NCBI GenBank assembly: GCA_015680685.1
Contig: MNCI01013583.1
Location: forward strand, 315,889-379,888
Source of the DNA: Gnetum montanum
Taxonomy: Eukaryota; Streptophyta; Gnetopsida; Gnetales; Gnetaceae
DNA: 64,000 nt
Reading direction: 5' to 3'
Shown here: positions 26,101-39,200 of the stretch, in pieces
How positions within the stretch are numbered: position 1 is the stretch's first letter
Layout: every line of letters starts with the position of its first letter
The notes under the pieces: generated by a model
The model's database searches: none
The model's input: the letters and a program-made list of their open reading frames with translations, nothing else
What the model was told of the DNA's origin: nothing
Translations under genes and position numbers: made by a program

Positions 26101-27168
26101 CATCTTTCTTATTTTGCAACTTTCACACTTTAGATCCTTCACTAAGGTATCAAATTTAGAAACTGTGCAATAATACTCATGTACTTTAAGAATTAACATT
26201 TGCATGCTCAAAACCCTGGAACACAATGAGCAGGAATGAGAGTGAGAGCAAGGGTGAGTATGGTGCGCAGGGAAGTTCCAATGGGCGAAGCAAGGATAGG
26301 CCAGGCACGGGTGGGCATGGTTGTGCAAGTGGAGATTCGGGTGTTGGGGACATGGTAGGTGAAGAGAAGGAGTCGGTAAGGGCTTCTGCTTCTAGGGAGC
26401 CAGGGTGTGTTGGTGGGGCATTGGGGTTAGGGCGTCCTAGAGGAGCTCACTCTATCTAGGGCCCGAAGGTGGGAGGTATTGAGGCTTGTGTTCGGGAGGA
26501 GGGTTCCATGAGGTTGCAGGTTTCGATCGTTCTTGGTGAGGGGATTCAGACTTTGGAGCAAAGTCTTATTGGGAAGTTCATTTCAGCTAGCGTAAGCCCT
26601 AAGCTAGAGGTGATTAGGAAATGGCTAGCAACATAGTGGAATTTTTGTCCGGTGGTGGTTTGCAACCTCCCAAAAAATTTGTTATTGTTCATTTTCCAAA
26701 CTACCTTTGACAGGGATAGGGTTCCTCTAGGAGGGGCTTGGTTTTTTGGGGCTAGGGGGTTGGCCTTGACCCAATGGCAGCCTAGGGCACATCAGGATCC
26801 ATATTTGTTTTCCAAAGCTTGGTTTGGATCCAGTTTTCCAGGATACCCTGGGAGATGTGGACACCTGCCTTTCCACAACATCTCTAGAGCAAATGGAATA
26901 TGTGTGCTTCTGTGTTTGGAGGTCCCTAGTCCAAGAGGTCGTCCTTGACCTATCGATAGGAGAGGAGAAAGGTCATGTGGAATACAAGAATGTGGTGACT
27001 GATGTTTCTACAGTGCTACGACATCCACACGTTCCTTGTGGAGTGTGTGGAAAGGCAAGTCACACAACAAGGGATTGTCGAGTGAGACCTAACCCTATGG
27101 GCTAGTAGAAGCCTAGGGAGGGGTGGATAGTTGTTACCCGTCGAGGGGGCAACCACAGAATCCTATGT

Positions 27169-27212
<44 letters not shown>

Positions 27213-30200
27213 CCCCCCATGAAGGGTCCCACAACAAATCCTCAGAAGAAGGGTCCTACAACAAATCCTCAGGAGAAGGTAGCCACTCCCAAGGAAAGTG
27301 TAGGGACTGCTAGGGGGTACTCACGTGGGTTTCGGGAAGATGACACCCCCCCTCCCCCTGTGCAAGCAAAGGTGCTGTCGGCCTCACTAGTTTGGGATGT
27401 GACGGTGCAGACCAAGAGAGGGCTTGGGGTAGATGAACAGGAGAAGATGATGCCAGGCTTGCCTACTCGAGGGGACTTTGGATCCCCTTTGGGATCTTTG
27501 GTGGCTTCGATGAGGAGGGGGGGACTTTCCCCCTTGGGGGATTAGGTCTCTATCCACGAGAGCCCCATGCCTTCTATGTCGAAGATTGGGGGTGGTGCAT
27601 CACCAAAGGGGGCTTTTCCGGTCTCCCCAAATTCAAACAAGGTTAGTAGACCATGAGGACTGTGTGCCAATCAAAGAAGACACAAAGGGAGGTTGACCTG
27701 GGGGTCTTAAAAACCATCTAGGAAGTGTAAAAAAAATGCTCTTCTGGTAGACCACGAGAATCCTCTCATGGAACTGCAAGGGGCAAGGTACCCCCTACAA
27801 GTGTAATACCCTCAAGGAAATGGCTCGCAAGGAACATTGTGATGTTTTTTGTTTACAAGAGACTAAACTTCAGCAACACGAATTCCATTCGTTATGCTAG
27901 CTAGGTTGGCATATGCAATTTGTGGCCTGTTAGGGGAGAGCTGGGGGACTAGCTTCTCTATCCCATTGGCCTTTTGAGATGGTGGATACATCCACAAGGA
28001 GCATCACTATTCTTTTCCACCAGACAAGAATCTAGCTCATGAACTTCTATGGCACCCAACAATGNNNNNNNNNCCCCCCCCCCCCCCCCTAATCCTAGAC
28101 AAGAGGAAGTGGATCCTAGTTGAGAACTTCAACCAGAGATTGAATGTGTGGGAAAAGTCTGACAAAGGAACGTAGGAGCCCCTTGGGGCTCAACTTTTCT
28201 TGCAGTTTCTTAAAATTCATGGGCTGGTGGACATGGGTGTCAGGGGTTCCCAATTCACATGGTGTAATGGAAGGAAAGGCAAAGACAGGGTCATGACGAA
28301 GATCAACAGAGTCTGGGTGGGGTCAAACTTGCTCATGAAGTGAGGGTGGTTGTTCTAGGAAAGGAGTGTATGGCATCTAACCATAGTTCCCTATTGTGCT
28401 AGGTTGGTCCCCCAGCATTGGGGGGGCCGACACCTTTCAAATTCAAACAACTCTAGTTGACTAAGCCTTGGTTGAAGCTGTTGGTAGAGGAAATTTGGAG
28501 GGATTACTCTTTGGCCTCCGATCCTAGGGACTTTTCTAAGCAAGGCCTGACTTTGCTAAAGCAGAGCATTAAATAGTTGAAGTTCAAGGATAAGTATTCC
28601 TTTCAGTCCTTCTGTGGGGAGCTGATGGAACAATTAGTGGTGATTCAACCAGCACAGGAACAAAGCCGTGATCTGGAAGATAACAAGGGGAAGGTGTTCG
28701 CGGTGCTCCAGAATCTAGACGAGGAGGAGGTATATTGAAGGCAATGTGGACGGGCGCATTGGCTCCAAGAGGGGGCTAGGACCACATGTTTCTTCTTAGC
28801 AGTTGCCCGTTCTACATGGATTTCCAAACAAATACATCATATAATGATTGCTAGTAACATAGTAAAGGGGAAACAAGAGATTACTCAGGCAATGAAGGAT
28901 TACTAGTTAGGAATTTGGCAGCGAAAGGCAATGGTGCCTCTCACTATTGATACTGGGCAGATCTTGAATGAGGATGATAACCAGTAGTTGTTGGCCCCTT
29001 TTAGTAGGGCCGAGCTTGGAGCAACTCTTACTTCTATGAAGTGGGGGAGGGTGCCTAGTCCTAATAGGTGGCCAATGGAAAATTTTTCACACCTTCATCA
29101 ATGTATTGGGGGATAATTTACTAGATGCTTTTAACGTGATGTTGTTTTGGGAGGTTTGGCAGGAGATTAATTGTTCTCAGCTGGTACTTATCCCCAAAAT
29201 GGCCAATCCCTTAGCTCCTGCTCATTTCTAGTCGATTGGGATGTGTAACACCCTGCTTCGCCTATTCACAAAGCTACTAGTGGCTCATTTGGGACCCCTG
29301 ATGCCATGACTAGTTGGAGAGCAATAGGTCGGATTCGTCAAGGAGAGGTACATTCAAGATCAGATTATCTTGGTGCAGGAGATGATGCATTCTTTGAGAG
29401 CAACATGATACCCAGGTATGTGCCTAAACCTTGATATCATGAAGGCTTATGACACGATGTCTTGGAGCACCCTATAGGACATCATGCTGAGAAAAGGTTT
29501 CCATCCACACTTCGTGGATCATTGTTTACATCTTCAAGGATCGAGAGCTTTCTCTCTCTAGATCTAGAGGGGAGGCTTTGGGGGTTTGCATCAACCGATA
29601 GGAGGTTACATCAAGGGAACCCCCTATCACCATATCTATTTATTCTAGTGATGGACACAATGCACGCCTACTATGTGGTGGACGAGATTAGAGGTCTCGC
29701 TATTGGGGGCGTCAACTGCTTGGTTGAACATTATGCTAATGACACCATCCTATTCTCTCAAGGGGCAATGCCATAGGTGCCTGCGATTAATAAGACACTT
29801 CAACGTATGGCAGAGGAGCTTGGATTGGCAATCAACTAGGGTAAATCAACAATCCACTTGCTAAACATGGATGCTAAGGTTTGTGGCTGGATAGTGCAGC
29901 TGCTGGGGATTTTACCAAGGTCAATGAAGGATTGTTATCTAGGCCTTCCTTTGTACAATTGGCATTGAGGGCATGTGTGGGGAGGTTTGTTGTGGTGGAT
30001 GCAAGAGAGAATCAGGCATTGGATGACTCAATTTTTGTCTCAGGCTAGGAGGGCACTCTTGGCTAAGTCGGTGCTTTCTGCCATTGCTCGATACACAGCT
30101 TCGGTGGCTTTTCCTCCAACAAATATCATACAAAGAGTTGACTAACTCATTCACAACTTTACCTAGTCAAGGGGTAAAGGGGGTAGCCGAATGCACATGA

Positions 30201-33200
30201 TTGGGTGGGACACGATGGCCAAACTGAAGAACGTTGGGCGGCTTGGTATCCTCTGGTTCCATGATGTCATCACAATGGGGTACCAAGGGTTGCTTAATCA
30301 TCTAGTTCGGCAAGATTCTCATCAGGCTCAATGGATTACACTTATGCATAATGAGTACCAACCATGGGAGGCTTCTAGACATGATTCCCATATCTGCCAG
30401 GCCTTGTGCTCGCACGTGCAAGAGGTGATGACAGTGGGGCCTTTAAATATGCCACCCAAATAGCTAATTCAAAATAAATACCCAGAGATTGGGAATGGCG
30501 GTAGGTATGGAAGGGCCAACTCCCTAAAAAGAATAAAAACATTCATTTGTATGCTAAATCATTCAGCTACCCCTGTGGGGCACAGGTTATGACAATGGAT
30601 GGTTAATGTTTGTGCCACTTGTCCCCTCTACATGGCAAGGGAGGAAACCGTCACACATTTTATTTGGGAATGTCCTTTTTCACAGCAGGTGTGGCAAGCT
30701 ATGAATCTTCAACCGACAACCAAATTCGATGGAGATTCGTGTGCCTCGGCGATTCTATGGGTGCTCTAGTAGGCGCGCAATTACCAAGTTTTTAGGGGAG
30801 TGTTGCCGCCACCACCAATGTAGGTTGCTGAGGTCAAAGTAAGATTGTGAAGGGAGGCACATTTGGCAATGGGGGTTACTCCCACCTATGAGCTATCCTA
30901 CAAGGAGTACCAGGACAACCCGGTTACATGGAATTTGGTTACAAGAGTTGGGTGGACCAATTGGCTAGCATTGCTGCATGGAGACCCTGACCTTGAGAAT
31001 GGGACATTTTGCACGAATTGGCTGGGGGATATCACGCTTTTTCAGGGGGTGCGCATTGAGTTCTTGATGGAGGCCATTGTGCACTACCTGAATGTGCCAA
31101 CGAAGGGGGAGGATATTTCGCTATAGGGGAGGGGATTGCAAGACGCCCAGGAATTCTTTTCGAGGCGTATACCAAAGACCAAGAGTGGCCAAGTGCCAAA
31201 GTCAACATTGCAACCGCTTTGGCAAGATGCGGCTATTCTAGTGGATCATGACTTTGTGCACTCCAACAACATCTAGAAGTTTCTAGGGGTGCATTTCGCT
31301 CCTATGTGTTGCCTCCACAGGGGGTACATGGTGAACTTGCCAAGCTTTTCCTTCTTGTTCTACACCAACAAAGGCAGGGTACCCATTCGGGCCTAATATT
31401 GGCCCTCTTGAGGGCAGTGTGGGGGAACATTTGTTTGCAACCGAGGGGGTCTTCTATCTGGGTAGTTTATGGTCAAGGGAGGGCATGTTGTGTTCCTCCA
31501 ACGGTGGTGGACCTCACTTTAGGGTCGAAGGATTCTAGTGAACCGGAAGGGCCTGGGGGGTATGCAAGCTAAGGGGGTTTCAGGGGGTGAGTTAGGGGGA
31601 GAGCCGTCATACCCCTTGGAATAGGAGGGGGATAGGTCAATTGTGGCAAGTCCTAAGACAAAGGTGGAGTTGGGGGTGATGATTGGGCTCCTCCTCTAGC
31701 AGAGTTAGTCACGAAGGCGGTGACATTGGCCCAAGGGGAGGAGCATGCCTGATGGGAGGCCAAATGGCGCTATAGGGAAGGGGAGTTCCAAAGGTAGTTG
31801 GAACTAGCGGAGCAACAACACACTGATGCCACAAAGTAGGAAAAGATTTGTCGAGACCTGGTGGAGGCAATGGCCTTACAAGCGCTATAGGCGAACCTTA
31901 GGCAGCGTATCAGGGAGGAAATGCAAGAAGAGATGAACCTCCAAGAGACACAAACACAGGAAGAACAGGAGCATCATGAGCACGAAGAGCAAGAGGCAGC
32001 ACAAATCCAGCAGCAACTAGATCAAGCACATGAAAACAATGCACACTCCTAGCTGCGAGAGGGGCGATGCCCCTATGTAATAATGAACATTGGGTGAAAC
32101 ATGCCTTGGGGAGCCCTGAGAAGGCATATTAGGCTAAGGGGGAAGAAGCTACATCTGGACAGTAAAGGGGATGCAACGAAATGCACGAGCAAAGTGGAAG
32201 CTTTCAAGGATTTCCAACAGGTCATGGCATTTGTTGACACAAAATGACACAGGGCTGTTCTAGACGCCATCCATGGCTAAGAGCAGATCTTCTACCACTG
32301 TACGCGGCTACCATATAATTTATAGCATGTTTGGGGTGCTGGGGTCTGCTGGTTTTTTGGGTTTCTTTTTTCTGTCTTTTTCTTTCTTTTTTGGGTTTGA
32401 ACATTAAATGGCAAGCGTGGGTTGGAGGGCCCATGGGGGTGACGGGCTGACTCAATTTTGTACTGGGGATGATAAGGGGAGGGGGGGAAGTTTTTGGAAA
32501 CCCCCTAAATTTTGACCTATGGGGTTCTTTTAGGGATTGAGGGCAGAGGCCTCCCCTCATTTTTGGGACTGTATACACTTTTTGTAATTTCACTTTGTGA
32601 TTAATATAACCGGAAATTTTCCCCCCAAAAAAAAAAAACATTTGCATGCCCAAGTTTAAGATTTCATCACAACTCTTTTTGGTTGGCAACATTGAAGACT
32701 TTTTCAATGTGGTTATCAACCAACTTAAATACTTCACCACTAGGAACCCCAAATACAAGAATTTGATTTTCACAATTGATACAAAAATACAACTATGACA
32801 GATTTTCACAAAATCAATAAAAAAAAAAACCATCTTGCACCAATTTATATACAGATAACAACGTCATGGCAAATTCAAAAGCATAAAATACATCTTTTAG
32901 CAACAAATTATTAACTTTAATGTCCTTGGTTTCAACAACACATTAACTGTTCATTGCTAATCTTAATGAAATACGGCTTCGTTACCTTTTAAAATTAGAC
33001 AACAGGGGTTTATTCCCTGTAAAATGGTGAGAGGCACAGGTATTCCCTGTAAAATGGTGAGAGGCACAGGTATCAATATAGATAGAACTATCATCATTTG
33101 TATTTGTATGGCTCACAATTACATTGACATCTACAATGGGGTATCAAGGATCAATATCCTCGTCTCTAACAATATTTGTAGAACGGGCCTTTTTATTAGA

Positions 33201-36200
33201 AGAAGACTTACCATTGTCGTGATCTTTTTCTATTTGCATTTTTTAACACAGTATTTGGCAAACTTCATGGCTTGCTCCTTGTTCATGATTTTGGCCTTTG
33301 GATTTTTAGCATTATCAGAATAATGACTAGTGTGATTATTACCATTTCTTGCAAATATGGAAAAACCATGATGACTCTTCCTGGGGCAAGGCTTTCTTCA
33401 CTAGTATGAAAACTGGCTCTCCGTCCTTCAACCACATAATATTCAGTTGGTTTTGAAGAGAAAATTTTTAACTCGTTCTTAACTTTGAAGTTCTCTGCTA
33501 GCTTATTCCACCTTTTGTATGCAGAATCTTCCTTCTCAACCATTATAACATATTCTTCAAAGATGCTTAGATAGATAAGTATTTGAGACACCGTTGTTCT
33601 CGGGAACAATTGCAGATAAAAAAATTGCATCCTCCAGGCCATTTCCACTGAAAAACATCCTCATCCAAATTTTTCATACATTATAATTGGTGGCATTTAG
33701 GAGCAGCATAAAAGGTTTTGGTCTAACCATTAAAGGCTCTGGTTTGTTGGCCTAAGTACTGACGGTTTGAGTGATACAATGAGCACTGTTTCATTTTCTC
33801 AAGACCAACTTGAATATTTGTACTCACAAACCAACTTGCTCCGATACCATGTAGGAAAAACATACTACGAATTAAACCGCAACACCAATAACTTTATGGC
33901 AGTGAACACAATTATGAACAGGAACAAACCAACAACCTTAAGGTAGTCTTCCAAGGATCATATGGTGTGATCATTAATGTAGGATGAACAACAACATTTT
34001 CTAACGCACGATAAAGCTCTTTCAATGTATTGTTTTAGTTTCTCTATCAGCTCAGTACCTCTATCCTGCTAGTGAATGTTGAGTTCAATGGCTTGGTTAA
34101 TTAAACACCTATAATCTAACCCTGCATGAGAGAGACACCTAGTAAATAGAACCACAAAGGATTCAGGAGGGCATCCAACCTCATCAAGTTAGAGGTTGAG
34201 TGGGACATTGTTGACCACATGATAGGGAGGAGAAACCCAATTGCATGTGCTTAATCCTTCCTTTCCCTTGATGATGAACTTTAAATATTGTCTTTTTGTT
34301 AGGGTTTTTTGCTGTCAGTTTTTCGGTTTTCATGGTCCACAGGATCATATCCTATGTTCATTTGTGGATCCCGCTTGGGGGTGCCACACCAACTGCCCCC
34401 TACTTTCTATGTCTTGTTAATAGCATTTTTGTATTTCTGGGACTGTGGGTTCCTCAACACACCACCTCCACTTTTCCATTTTTATATAAGGTGCCTAATA
34501 AAACCCCAAAATCTTTTTTGTCTTTTCTTTTCTTCTATTTTATAAAGATCCTGACCTTCTCTCAAAAAGAATGAAAAGCTAAGTTTTTAGCTATCTTTCA
34601 TGATCACCTACCAATTAAAACCATTCATGTATATCGGTGCTGCCTGTCAAGATCAAGACAAAGAATTGACCATTTAATTTATGACATTTTATTTAAGTAT
34701 AAGTGAGTATCATTCCAAATCACTTCAATATATTTATTAGGGGTGGTTTTCCACTGTAAAGCCAACAAAATAATATTTCTAGACAGTTTATTATATGCCT
34801 TCTCGAAGTCAATGAAGATGATACGTAGATCTTTTCTGCCTTCTTAACTTTTCCATTAATTGTTGAATCAAAAAAATTGATCTAATAACTAACAAAAAGT
34901 AATCATGTTCCCAAGATCCTTGAAAAATTCTAGCTAGTATCCAATGCAGATCCTTTATGAAACTAAAACTAAAACTGAATTTTTACTTACATCCACTGAG
35001 AGCCTTGTGGATCTATTAGACCACACTAGCTTCAGAATTCCTTCCACAGAATTTTTTAAAACCATAACTCAGTGTTGCCCACTGAAATCGAACCTGTGAC
35101 ATAGGGTTATATCATTCTTTGTGGTTCAGGTAAGGAAAAATGTCATGTCAAATATGAAGTTTGTTACCCCAAGGATCTTAATGCCTTCATTAGTAATAAC
35201 TATGAAGGTCCTGATTCAATTGAGTATCTTCAATATATATACACACACAAAAGATTTCTGTAGTCTTCCAATTTACAATCATCCCTTACTCGTATTAATA
35301 TTTCCCTATATTTTTTTTATACTTTTAAAATATACTCTTCTTTCATAAACGATTTTTCTTATCTATTTCCTTGCACAGAAACACTTGTCAGGATTCAATG
35401 CCATTGATGAAAACATGGTCAAATAACCAAAGCTTTCTTCAACCTGAAGAGACAATCCACATGCAAACAATGTTTCAACTGGCAAAAAGCTATTTTCCTC
35501 TTAAAAAATTGGCTGATTGATGGGCTAATGGTATTTATGTTATATCTAAACATGTGCAATAAATTCAGGAAAAATTGAAGGAGCAAACAGGAACAATAAA
35601 TTTTAAATTTATAATTGAATACCGATCGGATAAGCCCCACTCTATAATGTCGAGGAATATCACCCATCATGCCAAAATCAAGGTACGCAAGGGACCCATT
35701 TTTCAAAGCAACTAGGTTACCAGGATGTGGATCAGCATGAAAAAATCCCTCTTCAAGCAATTGCCTAAGTGAACAATAAACTCCCTGCCATGTAAACACA
35801 ATTTCACTGCATTACAATACAGTTCAAGATTTTATGGCCATATAGACATGAAAGCAAACAAAGACAAAATGACTTGGAATAGATGTTGTGGGAAGTTTTC
35901 TAAATTCAGGAGTCCAAGTACTTTTTTGTATTTGATTTGTTGAAGACCCTAGGAACATCGTGTTGACTAAAAATACCTAATGTTAGTAAATACATCTCAT
36001 GCTCATAACCTGGAATATTTACAACACAAATCATCCGTTTGAATCAAAGGCAGAACTTCTAACTGAAATCAGCCAAAGTCTCGTTAAGTTCATTTTAAAA
36101 TCCATCTTAGCATTCATAAAGGTCCTAACTAGTAGTGCACCTGATCAATAAGTTGTTGTATATTTAAATTTGCTTCCTTGACTCCATCTTTATCAGTCAA

Positions 36201-39200
36201 TTTTATTCCATCTATCCACTCCATTGTAAGAACAGACTTTCTGGTAAATTTCCAGAATATTTTTGGCACCTTCACAGGACATAGTTTTTTAGTGTGAGAA
36301 TGATTTGGGAAGCTCTTTCTGTCTCTGCCAGTTAATTCTGGAGCTGAGAAAAAAATGCCAGAAAAACTTAAGCTACAGAATTAACTATATCTGATATGCA
36401 TGTTACACATCTACAGAAAAGGGTCAGACGAAAGCAAAGCAGCTATTTCATGCAATTAGGAAAACTTAAATGTCTAAGTTTTCCTATGAAGATAAGACTT
36501 CAACAAGATAAGAGGTACAAGGAACATGGAAGATACAAATACGCAAAAACACATATCATAAGAAATCATCAAAACCATATTTACAATAAAGCATTAAACA
36601 AATAGTTAACTGCCAAATTAATTTATCAGACTATATTCTCTACAAAATATAAAAAGAAATGCTACTCACTGGCTCCAACAGCGTATAGAGAAGCAAATCT
36701 TTCAGCATTTTGTGCCTCTAAAACGTAATCAATCTCATCAAACATGTGTCTAACCTGTTTGCATAAAAATATTGGTGCATAAATAACATATATAAGGGGC
36801 TGATAATAAAATATATTATTTGAAGCCAAACCAACATGAAATTTCCGGTTCACATAGAAAGCACCTTTTAGGAACAAACTAAAAAAGACCACACGGAAAA
36901 AGATAGAAGCAAGTAACATCTTAATTATAAACACTTGATAATTGTGTTTTCTTAGTTTTTCAATGTATCTATAGCAGTTAAATACTTCAACGTGGCATAA
37001 ATCATTCATAAAAATAACACTCTATACAAGCAGATGATAAAGCAAATAAGATGTAGGCTTTAATTCTTTCATTGTTTATAGATTACTCAGCAATGTTGAA
37101 TATAAAAAGTTGTATTTAGACAAACACGGCTTATATTTAGTGCTATCTGTAGTTTCCTAGGGATTAATCGATGACAGAAACTTCTTGATGATGTTGCAAA
37201 TACAATCATTCTTCACTGCATTGCATTTGAAAAACAGATTTTGTCTATTCAAGTCCATGTTTGGTGTTAGGACTCATGTTCCTTCTTAGCTTTTCTATTA
37301 AAGATATTAGAAATTGTTTGTTAACCTGGTTTTTTAGGGCCTTCAAGTAATATAGCTTAGCTGTTTGTTCAAAACCTTTGGGAATTATACTATGTTATGT
37401 TGCTTGCTGAGTTGGTCGTTTAGATTTATGCAGAATTTAGGTAAATGCTTTATTTTTGAGTTTGAACCTTTTTGAAATTTTATTTGGGATATGTTGCTTG
37501 AATGATCATGAGTTAAAAACTTAGCTAGCATATTATGTTATCACTTTATGTAATGTTGCTTATGCGATGTGTTTATGTATGTTATGTAAAATCAGTCTAA
37601 GTCAGTTTTATATTATGCTTTGAGTTTAGTAAAGCAGGGACCTATGTTTTATTCTAAGTTTGTTTTATATTTTATATTATGTTTTACGTAAATGTCAGGA
37701 CCTGTATTCTCTTTTAAGTTTATGTGTGGTAGAGTTGTCAAACTTTCTGTCATTGCAGTTTGTTACTGATTTTGACACGTGATCACAACCCTCACTGTAA
37801 CACAGCAGCTGCCACTACTAACACTGACTGCCTCGTTAAAAGCAAAAAATGACACTGCAAAGGCCAACATGAAGGTGTCTTACAGTAGCCTATGCATGTA
37901 CCACAATGGCATGGCAATGCAAGTCTGGAAGAAGGTATCATATTCTGTACTTATACAACTTCCATGTGCTACACTTCTACCAATATTTTCTGTGCTCATT
38001 ATCTTTTATTTTGTTCCCAAACCACTTTTGCTTTTGTTTCTAGATGGTGAATCAATGACTCTTTACTGGGCCGCCAATCCAGCAATCAGTTACCGTGAGT
38101 CTGCATCAAAGCACTTGGACTGAGTAGACTCAGATCAGCACAACGTTTAAACTATCAACTAATCACCAACTAGTGATTAGTCAGCCCCATTCAAAAAACA
38201 TGATTTTTACTACCAGTAGTGTGATTACTCCCTGATTCATAAACTAATGATTTTAACCACAATCATTTTACTTTAAACTTCTGCCTTATGAAAAAAATGA
38301 CGGCTACTCCCCATGGAGTCATCATCTGCCCCCATTGAGAATAATGCTATACCAAATCTTATAAGTATATAAATTATGGTATCATATGAAAATTGTTATA
38401 ACTTTGTCACTTATAATTTCAATGTAATTCTCGTTTTTTATTGATTTAAAACTGATTTAATAGTCTGTTAATCAACACTCTCAGATGCATCGCTAAAGTA
38501 TTATTAGTTACGCATATTTAAATGATAACCAGTGCTAATTCAAATTTGTAGCAATATAAGAATCAATAATTCATGATTGAAGAAAGCATATGATTCTCAT
38601 TTGGGTACATACTAATTATGTGACTACATAGAGGAATCCTAACGGAAAGAATTAAACCAAATCGTATGGTTTGAGTTGGAAAGTGGTCCCTTGCACATTT
38701 TTCTTGCTCTCTTTCTTTTTCTTTTTCTTATTTTTTAAAAAAATTTTAGAACAAGTAAAAGGAGATCCCTTGCATTATTGATAATGCATGCCCTGAATGC
38801 ATGAAAATCAGCGAAAGCAAGATACTTTCAACATAGTTTTATTAGATAGAATGGAATGCAAAGTACAACCACATTTGACCAGTTAGCCTGCAAAGAATTA
38901 AACTAAAAAGGAAAAGATATCTTTTTGGATTTTGTACATAAACTGCAACAATTAGAGAAATAGTTCCTTATTTTTCCACCTTGTAAGCTGATGGGATGCG
39001 ATATCGCATGGGCCGCGATATCGCGGTCCGCCGCCAAATCTATAAATAAGAGGTGGCTCTCCCTTGTTTCTCATCCTAGGCTTAGATTGTAGCGAAACTC
39101 TGGCAATTTGATCCCTCCAGAGATAGAATATTTTCCATGTGCCCGCAGTAGGAGCTCCAAAGTGAACGGATTTTTATTCGAGAAAATATTGTACCTGAAC

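Larger units (their letters stand above)
26212..32637 (+). mobile_element. LINE copy C: full-length L1-type element with C-terminal extension
   Basis: 6.4 kb, bounded by a target-site duplication ACATTTGCATGCYCAA (26196-26211 and 32638-32653) and ending in A12. Removing it restores a contiguous Copia LGHAN motif. It contains ORF1 (26226-27545), endonuclease from 27757, RT, zf-RVT, extension, coiled coil and J-like segment. Several stops are present. It also carries a 39-G run and a 9-N gap next to a C run. Confidence 0.92.
24547..33852 (-). mobile_element. Second Ty1/Copia element, split by LINE C
   Basis: Minus-strand pieces lie on both sides of LINE C. On the right are the PBS (33849-33837), gag with zinc-binding remnants (33650-33283), and the GAG-pre-integrase LGHAN block ending at 32638. 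On the left the block continues (26211 downward) with CESCKIRKMHQLSFPKQ, integrase core, integrase C-terminus (25499-25251) and RNase H (24744-24547). The 3' end is missing and the break lies about 80 bp from the ABC1K exon at 24467. The probable 5' LTR extends past 33853, but its outer end was not found. Confidence 0.8.

Noticed and set aside
27123-27545. Independent poly-Gly protein gene
   Set aside because: The glycine tract is the translation of a G homopolymer inside LINE ORF1.
32222-32833. Minus-strand 203-codon ORF
   Set aside because: It crosses the LINE C 3' UTR, its A tail and Copia-2 DNA, so it is a chance frame over an insertion junction.
37779-38123. Plus-strand 114-codon ORF
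   Set aside because: Lies in an intron and is antisense to the gene. No homology or signals recognised.
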